Assembly: GCA_037444185.1 (NCBI GenBank)
Contig: JBBIMW010000006.1
Location: 1-64,000 of the forward strand
DNA: 64,000 nt
Direction of reading: 5' to 3'
From: JAILZP01 sp037444185
GTDB lineage: Bacteria; Bacillota; Desulfotomaculia; Desulfotomaculales; Desulfocucumaceae
Under the pieces are notes generated by a model. That model made no database searches. It was not told the origin of the DNA and was given only the letters and a program-made list of their open reading frames with translations. Shown one piece after another: positions 42,905-50,877 of this stretch. How positions within the stretch are numbered: position 1 is the first letter of the stretch; each line of letters starts with the position of its first letter. The position numbers and the translations under genes were made by a program.

Positions 42905-42997
42905 TTCCGGAACGTCGGAAATCTTCCGGAATACCGGAATTGTTCTTTAATTACATCAGAACATTGCCCTTAGGATAGCTCTTCCGGAATTCCGGAT
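42905..42997. promoter_or_regulatory. Three activator-binding palindromes TTCCG-N6-CGGAA
   Basis: Sites lie at 42905-42920, 42924-42939 and 42982-42997 (the last ends CGGAT). Arms and 6-base spacers are the same in all three. They are 84-176 bases upstream of the sigma-54 promoter, the normal range for enhancer sites. Confidence 0.78.
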
Positions 42998-43054
42998 GAA
43001 CGCGGCCGGCCCCGGACGGCTTATTACGGTCAGGAGATTATACCTGTATTCCAG

Positions 43055-43077
43055 CCGCCCCCAGGGGCGGTTTTTTT
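43055..43077 (+). terminator. Terminator of the sigma-54 activator gene
   Basis: CCGCCC-CCAG-GGGCGG is followed by seven T. It lies between the enhancer sites and the -24/-12 promoter, insulating the downstream operon from read-through. Confidence 0.88.
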
Positions 43078-43080
43078 GTT

Positions 43081-43096
43081 TGGCACAAAAAATGCA
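43081..43096 (+). promoter_or_regulatory. Sigma-54 (-24/-12) promoter
   Basis: TGGCAC-N5-ATGCA keeps the invariant GG and GC dinucleotides exactly 10 bases apart and has the perfect TGGCAC -24 box. Only the first T of the -12 TTGC is changed. It lies about 50 bases before the CoA-transferase start. Confidence 0.82.
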
Positions 43097-43144
43097 ATAA
43101 CAATATTCGCAATTTTCCCATTTTATCGAAGAGGTGGTTTTTTT

Positions 43145-44674
43145 GTGTCCGTAAAAGTGTTATCAGCACGGGAGGCGGTTGAAAAAATTCCCGACGGCGC
43201 CACTCTGGCCGTCAACGGTTTTGTGGGCTGCGGGCACCCGGAGGCCCTGACGGCCGCCCTGGAGGAAAGGTTTCTGGAGACGGGGCGGCCCCGGGGTCTT
43301 ACCTTGGTATACGCCGCCGGGCAGGGCGACGGAAAGGACCGGGGCATGAATCACTTGGCCCACGCAGGCCTTCTGAAGCGGGTCATCGGCGGCCACTGGG
43401 GCCTTGCCCCCAAGCTGGGCGCCATGGCCATGGCCGGAAAAATTGAGGGATACAATCTTCCCCAGGGAGTCATATGCCACCTGTTCCGGGACATCGCCGC
43501 CGGAAAGGTGGGCACTGTAACCCATGTCGGCCTGTACACCTTTGTCGACCCCCGTCTGGAAGGGGGCAAAGTCAACGGTGTGACCACCGAAAACCTGGTG
43601 GAGCTGATTAGCCTGAATGGCCGGGAGCAGCTTTTTTACAAGGCATTCCCCATCAATGTGGCATTTATCCGGGGAACCTCGGCCGACGAAAAGGGCAATA
43701 TTTCAATGGAAAAGGAAGCCGTCACCCTGGAAGCCCTGCCCATCGCCCAGGCCGTCAAAAATTGCAAAGGCATAGTAATAGCCCAGGTGGAGCGGCTGGT
43801 CAGATCCGGCAGCCTTCACCCACAGACGGTGAAGGTTCCGGGCATTTTAGTGGACTATGTAGTTCCGGCCCCCCCCGAAAAACACCTGCAAACTTTTTCC
43901 GAGCAATACAACCCGGCCTATTCCGGAGAAATAAAAGCCCCTCTCTCCGCCATTCAGAAGCTTCCCCTGGACGAGAGAAAAATTATTTGCCGGCGGGCGC
44001 TGGAGGAGCTGGAGCCGGATTCGGTGGTAAACCTGGGCATAGGCATCCCGGAACTGATCGGGGCGGTGGCCACCGAGGAAAACAAGTCCGATTACATGAC
44101 CCTGACCCTGGAGTGCGGCCCCATCGGGGGCATTCCCTCCGGAGGGCTGAGTTTCGGCGCCGCCACCAACCCGGAGTGTGTTGTGGATCAGCCCAGCCAG
44201 TTCGATTTTTACGATGGGGGCGGCATAGACACGGCTTTTTTGGGCATGGCGGAGATGGACTCCCAGGGCAATGTCAATGTCAGCAAATACGGACCCAGGC
44301 TGGTGGGGTGCGGGGGCTTCATAAACATCAGCCAGAACGCCAAAAAACTGGTATTCTGCGGCACATTCACGGCCGGGGGGCTTGAAACTTCGGCTAGGGA
44401 AGGCAGGCTATCCATTCTGCGGGAAGGGACCAACAAGAAACTTGTGGCCTCCGTGGGGCAAGTGACCTTTAGCGGGCGATACGCCGGCAGCGTAGGCCAA
44501 AAAGTGCTGTATATAACCGAGCGGGCCGTTTTCAGGCTTGGCCCGGACGGGGTGGAGCTGGTGGAAATTGCTCCCGGCATTGATTTGAAAAGAGACATAT
44601 TGTCCCGGATGGATTTCGCGCCATCACTTTCACCGGACATGAAGACAATGAAAGAAGGGTATTTCCGTGATTGA
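43145..44674 (+). CDS. Fused acyl-CoA:acetate/3-ketoacid CoA-transferase
   Basis: This 509-residue protein from GTG 43145 (GAGGTGG upstream) contains both CoA-transferase halves. The alpha half begins SAREAVEKIPDGATLAVNGFVGCGHPEAL. The beta half starts near KIICRRALEELEPDSVVNLGIGIPE and contains the catalytic Glu in TLECGPIGGIPSGG. It resembles the YdiF/propionate CoA-transferase group, which moves CoA between acyl-CoA and acetate or short acids. With the TRAP transporter behind it, the likely task is activation of the imported carboxylate. The exact acid is unknown. Confidence 0.88.
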   Translation: MSVKVLSAREAVEKIPDGATLAVNGFVGCGHPEALTAALEERFLETGRPRGLTLVYAAGQGDGKDRGMNHLAHAGLLKRVIGGHWGLAPKLGAMAMAGKIEGYNLPQGVICHLFRDIAAGKVGTVTHVGLYTFVDPRLEGGKVNGVTTENLVELISLNGREQLFYKAFPINVAFIRGTSADEKGNISMEKEAVTLEALPIAQAVKNCKGIVIAQVERLVRSGSLHPQTVKVPGILVDYVVPAPPEKHLQTFSEQYNPAYSGEIKAPLSAIQKLPLDERKIICRRALEELEPDSVVNLGIGIPELIGAVATEENKSDYMTLTLECGPIGGIPSGGLSFGAATNPECVVDQPSQFDFYDGGGIDTAFLGMAEMDSQGNVNVSKYGPRLVGCGGFINISQNAKKLVFCGTFTAGGLETSAREGRLSILREGTNKKLVASVGQVTFSGRYAGSVGQKVLYITERAVFRLGPDGVELVEIAPGIDLKRDILSRMDFAPSLSPDMKTMKEGYFRD

Positions 44675-44760
44675 AACAAGCAGCGCAAAAAAGCAATCGG
44701 GGGGTGAGATAAAAACATAATTAAATTTTAAATGATAAAAATGTTCAAAGGAGGAAAAAA

Positions 44761-45873
44761 ATGTTCAAGAACAAAAAGTGGTTGACATTGGCCCTGGTGA
44801 TGGTCTTGGCGGTGGCGGCGCTGGCAGGAGGCTGCGCCAGCACCACCTCGTCCAAGCCGGGGGACGGAAAATCGGCCGCCACCCCCCAGAAGGTGTACAC
44901 ACTGAAGATAGCCACCACCTGGCCGGACTCCATTCTAATCCACAAGATGCCTGTGGAGTGGGCCAGAATAGTCAATGAAACCAGCGGCGGCCGCTTGAAG
45001 GTTGAAGTGCATCCGGCCGGGGCCATTGTGGGCGCCCCCGAGGTGCTGGACGCCACCAAGGCCGGGACCATCGACGGATACCACGACTGGCCGGGCTACT
45101 GGATAGGCAAAATGCCCGCCTCCCCCTTCTTCGCGTCGGTGCCCATGTATATGGAACCCTTCATGCACCTGGCCTGGATGTACGAGGGCGGGGGACTGAA
45201 GCTTATGCAAAAAATGTATGATCAGGCCGGCTATAACGTAAAGCTTTTGCCCCTGGGCATGACCCACCCCGAGCAGCTGGCGGTGTCCAACAAGCCCATG
45301 GAAAAATTTGATGACTTCAAAGGTCTGAAATACCGCACCGTGGGCTGGTGGGGCGAAATACTGCGCAGCGTAGGTGTGGCCGTCACCAGCGTGCCCGGCG
45401 CAGAGGTCTACCCCGGCCTGGAGAGAGGCATCATTGACGCCGCCGAATTCAGCACCCCCAGCGTAAACAAGGTATTGGCCTTTCAGGAGGTGACCAAGTA
45501 CGTCAGCGGGCCCGGCATGCACCAGCCTGCAAGCATGTTCAGTATCGGCATCAACAAGAAAAAGTGGGACGAGCTGCCCCCGGATCTGCAGTTGCTGCTG
45601 GAATCCACCGCCCGTTCCGTAACCCTTTGGAGCTGGACAAAGGACCTGCAGGAAAGCATAGAAGCCCTGGATTCCTTCGACAAAAAAGGCATCAAGCGGG
45701 TGAAGGCGGACCCGGCGGTGCAGAAGAAACTATACGAAGAAACAATAAAGCTGCTGGATGAAAAGGCTAAAAAAGAAGGCGGAATCTTTGCTGAAACCTG
45801 GACGTCAATGAAGAGCTACCGCCAGAAATTCATCGAATACGAAGACTTCATGATACCCACCAGAATTAAATAG
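44761..45873 (+). CDS. dctP: TRAP transporter substrate-binding lipoprotein
   Basis: This 370-residue family-7 solute-binding protein has a signal peptide ending in lipobox AGGC. The DctP pattern includes YTLKIATTWPDSILIHKMPVEWARIVNETSGGRLKVEVHPAGAI, the conserved ligand-Arg region LKYRTVGWWGEILRSVGVAVTSVPGAEVYPGLERGIIDAAE, and a helical C-terminus. It captures a carboxylate outside the cell for the DctQM permease. A strong GGAGGAAAAA site precedes the ATG. A hairpin follows the gene, which usually keeps binding protein in excess of permease. Confidence 0.92.
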   Translation: MFKNKKWLTLALVMVLAVAALAGGCASTTSSKPGDGKSAATPQKVYTLKIATTWPDSILIHKMPVEWARIVNETSGGRLKVEVHPAGAIVGAPEVLDATKAGTIDGYHDWPGYWIGKMPASPFFASVPMYMEPFMHLAWMYEGGGLKLMQKMYDQAGYNVKLLPLGMTHPEQLAVSNKPMEKFDDFKGLKYRTVGWWGEILRSVGVAVTSVPGAEVYPGLERGIIDAAEFSTPSVNKVLAFQEVTKYVSGPGMHQPASMFSIGINKKKWDELPPDLQLLLESTARSVTLWSWTKDLQESIEALDSFDKKGIKRVKADPAVQKKLYEETIKLLDEKAKKEGGIFAETWTSMKSYRQKFIEYEDFMIPTRIK

Positions 45874-45886
45874 CATTTAAGGCAAA

Positions 45887-45945
45887 GGGATGAAGCCCGA
45901 AATCAGGCTTCATCCCGGCCCGTATACCCGGACGGGCACTTTTTT
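45887..45945 (+). terminator. Two hairpins between dctP and dctQ, partial terminator
   Basis: Hairpin 1 is perfect: GGGATGAAGCC / GGCTTCATCCC (45887-45916). Hairpin 2, GCCCG / CGGGC, is followed by ACTTTTTT. It likely protects dctP mRNA and reduces dctQM expression. Confidence 0.78.
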
Positions 45946-45965
45946 CGGAGGGGATTGATATTCCT

Positions 45966-46484
45966 TTGAGTACACTCAAAATATTACTGAGCGCCATAGA
46001 CAGATTCAACGAGAAAGTGGCCAGAATATCGGCCTGGGCGATGCTGGCGCTGGTCTTAACCATGACTTACGAGGTAATAGCCCGCTATGTCTTCAGTTCC
46101 CCGACCCTTTGGAGCTACGACCTCAGCTATTTCCTGGGCAGTCTGGCGCTGATGCTGGGGATGGCCTACACACTGAAGATAAAGGGGCACGTCAACATCG
46201 ACATTATTTACAATAGATTTCCCCCCAGGGTCAGGGCGCTGCTGTACGTTATTTTCGCCCTAATGCTCTTTTTCCCGCTATGGGGGCTGATGGTTGGCGC
46301 AATGATCCCCCATATGCTGTTTTCTTGGGCGGCACAGGAAAAGAGCTGGGTGGGCTCCTGGCAGCCCATAATCTACCCCTTCAAAACCTGGGTCACTCTG
46401 GGGGCCGCCATGCTGCTGCTGCAGGGAATAGCTGAATTCATCCGGGACTTGGTGGTACTTATAACCGGGGGTGAAAGACCGTGA
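45966..46484 (+). CDS. dctQ: TRAP transporter small permease subunit
   Basis: This 172-residue protein has four membrane helices and the DctQ motifs: MTYEVIARYVFSSPTLWSYDLSYFLGSLALMLGMAYTLKIKGHVNIDIIY, and a C-terminal PFKTWVTLGAAMLLLQGIAEFIRDL. It associates with DctM. TTG 45966 is the only usable start behind GGAGGGG. The stop overlaps dctM as GTGA. Confidence 0.9.
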   Translation: MSTLKILLSAIDRFNEKVARISAWAMLALVLTMTYEVIARYVFSSPTLWSYDLSYFLGSLALMLGMAYTLKIKGHVNIDIIYNRFPPRVRALLYVIFALMLFFPLWGLMVGAMIPHMLFSWAAQEKSWVGSWQPIIYPFKTWVTLGAAMLLLQGIAEFIRDLVVLITGGERP

Positions 46485-47809
46485 CCATCAGCATTGAGCT
46501 TTTCACCTTCATGATGCTGGGATCCCTGATTGCCCTGATTGTCCTGGGCTACCCCGTGGCTTTTGTGCTGGGCGGCTTGGCCACCATCTTCGGACTTATC
46601 TTCGTGGGGCCCCAGGTGGTAAACCTTTTCATGCTGCGCATCTTCGGAGTAATGAGTGACTATATACTGCTGGCCATTCCCCTGTTCGTCTTTATGGGGG
46701 TGGTCATAGAGAAATCCGGGCTGGCCGGCCGGCTGTACGACGCCACATTCGTGATCATGGGCAGGGTAAGGGGCGGCCTGGCCATCGCCACACTGGTCAC
46801 CTGCACCATCTTCGCCGCCGCCACCGGAGTCGTCGGGGCCTCGGTGGTGACCATGGGGCTCCTGGCCCTTCCTTCAATGCTCAGATACAAATACAACATA
46901 CCCATGGCCACCGGCTCCATCTGCGCCGGGGGAACCCTGGGCATCCTCATCCCGCCCAGCGTGATGATACTGATATACGGACCTTTGGCCGGGATCTCGG
47001 TGGGCAAGCTTTTCATGGCGGCCTTCATCCCGGGCCTTCTGCTGGCCGGGCTTTTTCTGGCCTATGTTTTCATCCGCTGCCTGGTAAATCCTGCGGACGG
47101 GCCGGCGATGCCGGCGGATCACCCGGATCTGAACATACCGCTTGGCAGGAAGCTCTATCTCTTCTCCACCTCCGTACTGCCCGTAGCCCTGCTTATACTG
47201 ACCGTGCTGGGATCCATATTCTTCGGAGTGGCGGCCCCCACCGAGGCGGCCGGGGTGGGGTGCCTGGCCGCCATGCTGCTGGCCATAGCATACAGGCAGT
47301 TCAATCTGAGCGCCCTCAAGGAAACAATATACAGGACCATGACCATCAGCTGCATGATCTACCTGGTGCTAATCGGGGCCGGTTTCTTCACCGCCATATT
47401 CATCAACCAGGGAGGCGGCGATGTGGTGAAAAATCTGGTGCTGGGGCTGCCTCTTCCCAACTGGGGAATTCTCGTGGTGATGTTCGCCATTGTGTTCATA
47501 ATGGGGGCATTCATCGACTGGATCGGCGTGCTGATGATCGCCGTGCCGCTGTTCACCCCCATAGCCGCCGCCCTGGGATACGACCCGCTGTGGTTCGCCA
47601 TGATGTTCATCGTGGTCATGCAGACTTCCTTCCTGACGCCGCCCTTCGCCTACGCCATTTTCTACCTCAAGGGCATCGCGCCGCCGGAAGTCACCACCGG
47701 TCATATCTACCGGGGAATTGTTCCATTTATTATTTTGCAGTGGATAGGCGTTTTTCTTCTGGCAGCCTTCCCGAAACTGATTACCTGGCTGCCCGGAATG
47801 ATGAAATAA
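46481..47809 (+). CDS. dctM: TRAP transporter large permease subunit
   Basis: This 442-residue membrane protein has about twelve helices and typical DctM stretches: AIPLFVFMGVVIEKSGLAGRLYDA, GVVGASVVTMGLLALPSMLRYKY, CAGGTLGILIPPSVMILIYGPLAGISVGKLFMAAFIPG, and late TSFLTPPFAYAIFYLKGIAPPEV. It uses an ion gradient to move the ligand delivered by DctP. The GTG start overlaps dctQ by 4 bases. Confidence 0.93.
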   Translation: MTISIELFTFMMLGSLIALIVLGYPVAFVLGGLATIFGLIFVGPQVVNLFMLRIFGVMSDYILLAIPLFVFMGVVIEKSGLAGRLYDATFVIMGRVRGGLAIATLVTCTIFAAATGVVGASVVTMGLLALPSMLRYKYNIPMATGSICAGGTLGILIPPSVMILIYGPLAGISVGKLFMAAFIPGLLLAGLFLAYVFIRCLVNPADGPAMPADHPDLNIPLGRKLYLFSTSVLPVALLILTVLGSIFFGVAAPTEAAGVGCLAAMLLAIAYRQFNLSALKETIYRTMTISCMIYLVLIGAGFFTAIFINQGGGDVVKNLVLGLPLPNWGILVVMFAIVFIMGAFIDWIGVLMIAVPLFTPIAAALGYDPLWFAMMFIVVMQTSFLTPPFAYAIFYLKGIAPPEVTTGHIYRGIVPFIILQWIGVFLLAAFPKLITWLPGMMK

Positions 47810-47825
47810 ACCCCAGCCGCAGGTT

Positions 47826-47871
47826 AATAACTTAGGTACCCGGTACCTAAGTTATTGGTACCTAAGTTATT
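47826..47871. repeat. Three copies of GGTACCTAAGTTATT, one inverted
   Basis: Inverted copy 47826-47840 and direct copy 47842-47856 form a near-perfect 31-base palindrome. A third copy abuts at 47857-47871. The array separates convergent dctM and comEA. The same 15-mer occurs at 30593-30607. Confidence 0.8.
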
Positions 47872-47881
47872 CCAACCCTGC

Positions 47882-48511
47882 TTAGTTCACAGTAATAAAA
47901 TCTTTTATTTGATCGTACAGTTTCTCCCCGATGCCCGGTACATTTTTTATGTCCTCTTCGGACATAAAAAGGCCTTTGCTTTCCCTGTGGTTAATTATAC
48001 GCTGGGCCAATCCCGGCCCCACACCGGGCAGGGTTTCCAGCTCCACCCGGCCGGCCCGGTTTATATTGACCCTGGGGGTTGTTTTTGCCGGCTGGGGCGC
48101 CAACCCGGGTTGAGACGCAGTGCCCGGCTGGGATGCCGGCCCAGGGGCCTGAAGGCTTTCCTGCTTAACAGGAACCACTATTTTCTGCCCGTCCTTTAGC
48201 GGAGCCGCCAGGTTGAGACCCTGAACATCAGCCAGGGCAAGGGGGACCGCCCTTTCCAGGGCGTCCGCCACCCGCATCTCCCTGGAAAACCTGTACACTC
48301 CTGGCCTCTCCACCGCCCCCGCCACGTGCACCACTACTTCCCTTGCGCCTTCGGCGCCGCCGGACTGTACGATTTCCGCACCCTTCCCGGGACTGGGGCT
48401 TTGCTCCCCATACCAGCGGGAAACTCTGTACCCGGCTGTAAAAAGAAGGACTGCGGCCAAAACAATAATTATTATTTGCTGTTTCCGGTCCACCTGCATC
48501 AATTGAATCAC
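47882..48511 (-). CDS. comEA: Competence DNA-binding protein ComEA
   Basis: This 209-residue protein has an N-terminal membrane anchor (IIIIVLAAVLLFTAGY), an SLBB-type domain (VVVHVAGAVERPGVYRFSREMRVADALERA), a Pro/Gln/Ala linker, and a C-terminal helix-hairpin-helix pair (VNINRAGRVELETLPGVGPGLAQRIINHRESKG and IKNVPGIGEKLYDQIKDFI). It binds incoming double-stranded DNA outside the membrane and passes it to ComEC. A start at the internal ATG (MQVDRKQ) is possible. Confidence 0.93.
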   Translation of the reverse strand: MIQLMQVDRKQQIIIIVLAAVLLFTAGYRVSRWYGEQSPSPGKGAEIVQSGGAEGAREVVVHVAGAVERPGVYRFSREMRVADALERAVPLALADVQGLNLAAPLKDGQKIVVPVKQESLQAPGPASQPGTASQPGLAPQPAKTTPRVNINRAGRVELETLPGVGPGLAQRIINHRESKGLFMSEEDIKNVPGIGEKLYDQIKDFITVN

Positions 48512-48594
48512 CTGAAAAGGCTCATTGTTGCATTATTCATTCTTTTGTCCTTTTATTCTTTTTTTATTGACTTTTTCCTTTTTTGTTAAAAATA

Positions 48595-49284
48595 TTATTG
48601 CATGGCACTGTCCCCGTTGATCAGTATGGTGCCGTCCCTTTCCAGTACGGCCAGAAAAACTTTCTGCGGCTGCAGCCCCTTTTCGGCCAGTTTCCGTTCC
48701 AGCCAAGCGATGTCCAGCCCGTGGCGGTCAAGGCACTCTTTAAAAACATCCCCGTCCATAATCAGCACCGCGGGCAACCCCTCATAGGGCGCGGCAAGTC
48801 CCAAATCACTGGGTGTTACCGGCCTCCTGGACGATTTGGGGATTACACTGAGCCTCCCCGAGGTCTCCAGCACCGCCACCTCCACATCCTCGGGCCTGGG
48901 GTAACCCTTTTCCCTCAACTGGCCCAGTAAATCGTCCAGATTGTACCGGGCCCTCCTCATCTCTTCTTTTAAAATGCGGCCGCCATCAATAACCAACTGG
49001 GGTCTTCCGTCTAAAAAAACCCTTAGTTTGCGGCTGTGCAGGGCTGCATAGCTAAGACAGATTTCCAGTAAAGCCAATATCCCCAGGGGAACCATGGAAT
49101 GCCACAGTGGTTCGGCCGTAGACTGCATTGGTATGGCGGCTATCTCGGCCACAATTATGGCCACCACGAAATCAAAGGGAGACAGCTGTCCTATTTCCCT
49201 TTTGCCCATCAGCCTGACCACCAGCAGCACCACAAAATATATTAAAACCGTCCGGAATACCAAGTCCGCCATTTTTACCGCCAC
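48595..49284 (-). CDS. DUF421 (YetF/YrbG-like) membrane protein
   Basis: This 229-residue protein has three N-terminal membrane helices (TVLIYFVVLLVVRLMGKREIGQLSPFDFVVAIIVAEIAAIPM is the hallmark) and the cytosolic DUF421 domain (RKLRVFLDGRPQLVIDGGRILKEEMRRARYNLDDLLGQLREKGYPRPEDVEVAVLETSGRLSVIPK). Relatives are spore- or stress-associated in Bacilli, but the molecular role is unknown. The start is either GTG 49284 or ATG 49272. Confidence 0.87.
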   Translation of the reverse strand: MAVKMADLVFRTVLIYFVVLLVVRLMGKREIGQLSPFDFVVAIIVAEIAAIPMQSTAEPLWHSMVPLGILALLEICLSYAALHSRKLRVFLDGRPQLVIDGGRILKEEMRRARYNLDDLLGQLREKGYPRPEDVEVAVLETSGRLSVIPKSSRRPVTPSDLGLAAPYEGLPAVLIMDGDVFKECLDRHGLDIAWLERKLAEKGLQPQKVFLAVLERDGTILINGDSAMQ

Positions 49285-49481
49285 ATCCTGTCCGGAAAAG
49301 CATTTAATGTCTCTTTATTTATCTTTTGCCGGAGGGACGGTGAAAACCCAGAAATATTCTGCCAAAGACCTGGTAGCCAATGCAAAAAATAATTTACTTT
49401 TTATATTTGTTTAATAAAATCTTAATTTTCTTCTTTTAGAATTAGTTGCATAGATGTTTCCTTGCAAGGAGGGATCCACCG

Positions 49482-49664
49482 GTGAGCTCGAAGAAAACAG
49501 CACAATACGGCCACCCTTCCCTGGACAGAAAAACAAGCCCCAATACTGCCAGTGGATTTGAGAATCCCATCATCAAAGTGAGTGTGTCCGGGGGAGTGGT
49601 TTATAACGGCCTTGAGATCTTTTGGGCAAAACAGATGTGTGAATCGAAGGAATACAGCACATGA
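49482..49664 (+). CDS. Small protein of unknown function (60 residues)
   Basis: GTG 49482 is preceded by a strong AAGGAGG 9 bases upstream. The product starts MSSKKTAQYGHPSLDRKTSP and has a short hydrophobic-aromatic C-terminal part (IIKVSVSGGVVYNGLEIFWA). No family recognised. It is convergent with the DUF2325 gene, with 28 bases between stops. The ribosome site is the main support. Confidence 0.55.
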   Translation: MSSKKTAQYGHPSLDRKTSPNTASGFENPIIKVSVSGGVVYNGLEIFWAKQMCESKEYST

Positions 49665-49692
49665 AGACAGCGCCGCAACACAGCTGGAGTTT

Positions 49693-50559
49693 TCAATTGT
49701 CCAGCCCCGTCGGCCTCCTGCCGCCCAAAGCTTTCTGACACTGCCTTATTGCCCCGGTGGATCCCTTGGAGGGGGCATATACATAAGGCTTTCTGAATTT
49801 GCTGCACATCGCCTCGACGGCCGGCATGCGGTGGGACATCATCTCCGTCACCATCACCACCACGTCGGCCTGGCGAACCTTGGACTCCACCGTCTTGCCG
49901 GAACCTCCCTGGAAACCGGACTCCCAAAGGAACCTGGCCCCCCTTCTCTCGAACATTTTCTTGAAGGATTCCTTGTACAGGTCCGCCCCCACCACCAAAA
50001 CCGTACGGTCGGCCAGCAGCGGATCACCGACATCCAGTCTGGATCTCTCCCCGGACTCTTCCAGGGCGCGTCTCCGGACAGGGACCGTGCGGTCCGGCAG
50101 TCCAGCCTCGTCAAACTTCCATGCAATCCTGGCCCCGGAAAAATCCCCCTTCATATACCCCACTTCCACCAGATCGCCCTCTTCCAGGCGCATGCCCCTG
50201 ACCTCGGCGGGTCTTAGGCTGATCAGTTCTCCATCCTTCTCGCTGTATATCATCCATACTCCGCCATGGCAAATCAGCGGACCCACCACCGAAACCCTTT
50301 CCGATTCCTCCTCCGGTTCCCGGCGCTCCTCCACGGAAAACTCGTAAAGCACTGAATCCCCCAGTTTCCCCAGGGGTACCGCCGACATCAGGTCTCCGCC
50401 CTTAATGCCAAGCCTCCGCACCCATATTTCCGGCACGAATATTTCTTCCCCTGAACCCGTTTTTATCACGCCTCCCCTGGGCAGGCGCAAAAACTCCCCC
50501 CGGTACACTATATCATCTTTTTCATCCCGGCAATTCATGACATAACACCCCACCCGCAA
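49693..50559 (-). CDS. DUF2325-domain protein
   Basis: In this 288-residue protein the first two thirds are mostly beta-strand with no recognised domain. The C-terminal 100 residues match DUF2325: RTVLVVGADLYKESFKKMFERRGARFLWESGFQGGSGKTVESKVRQADVVVMVTEMMSHRMPAVEAMCSKFRKPYVYAPSKGSTG. DUF2325 proteins are soluble and of unknown role, sometimes found with DNA- or metal-related genes. Repeat copy B lies 22 bases upstream in the same direction. Confidence 0.82.
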   Translation of the reverse strand: MRVGCYVMNCRDEKDDIVYRGEFLRLPRGGVIKTGSGEEIFVPEIWVRRLGIKGGDLMSAVPLGKLGDSVLYEFSVEERREPEEESERVSVVGPLICHGGVWMIYSEKDGELISLRPAEVRGMRLEEGDLVEVGYMKGDFSGARIAWKFDEAGLPDRTVPVRRRALEESGERSRLDVGDPLLADRTVLVVGADLYKESFKKMFERRGARFLWESGFQGGSGKTVESKVRQADVVVMVTEMMSHRMPAVEAMCSKFRKPYVYAPSKGSTGAIRQCQKALGGRRPTGLDN

Positions 50560-50580
50560 GCCGCCCTTTCGGAGTTCTGA

Positions 50581-50729
50581 GTTCCGCCGCTCGGCAGGGC
50601 GGCTTTATTAATGTATAGAAAATTATGCTTTCATAAATTTTGTGGATAAATTAAATAAGGCTCCTTTTATTCTTGATTCTGGCTCCTGGATTCTGGATTC
50701 CAGTTGCCTGAAGGGCTAATTTGTTCTTA
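50581..50729 (-). repeat. Dispersed leader repeat, copy B
   Basis: Read on the minus strand this matches copy A at 35268-35419 over its full length, including the TTATTTAATTTATCCACAAA core and the closing GCCGC / GCGGC hairpin. Changes inside the hairpins fall mostly in the loops. It lies directly upstream of the DUF2325 gene, in its direction. Confidence 0.82.
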
Positions 50730-50758
50730 TTTTATTATTTTATATAAGTCAAGTGCTT

Positions 50759-50794
50759 AAAACAACGTTTTGGCTTCCGAAACCGACTGTTTGG
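50759..50794. promoter_or_regulatory. Candidate operators upstream of the IclR gene
   Basis: AAAAC-AAC-GTTTT (50759-50771) and CGAAAC-CGACT-GTTTGG (about 50779-50794) are two inverted repeats about 85-120 bases before the IclR start. They share a GAAAC-like half-site with the regions at 53585 and 55853. Confidence 0.4.
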
Positions 50795-50877
50795 AGAAAA
50801 ATCTTTGCCGCTGCGCATTGGAGAAGTTATATTTAAGCTGCACAGACAATCGCTTTGAAATAAGAGGAGGCCCGCAG

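Noticed and set aside
30586..47871. GGTACC-type and 150-bp repeats as insertion-sequence ends
   Set aside because: No transposase frame or target duplications are associated with either repeat, so no insertion sequence is called.
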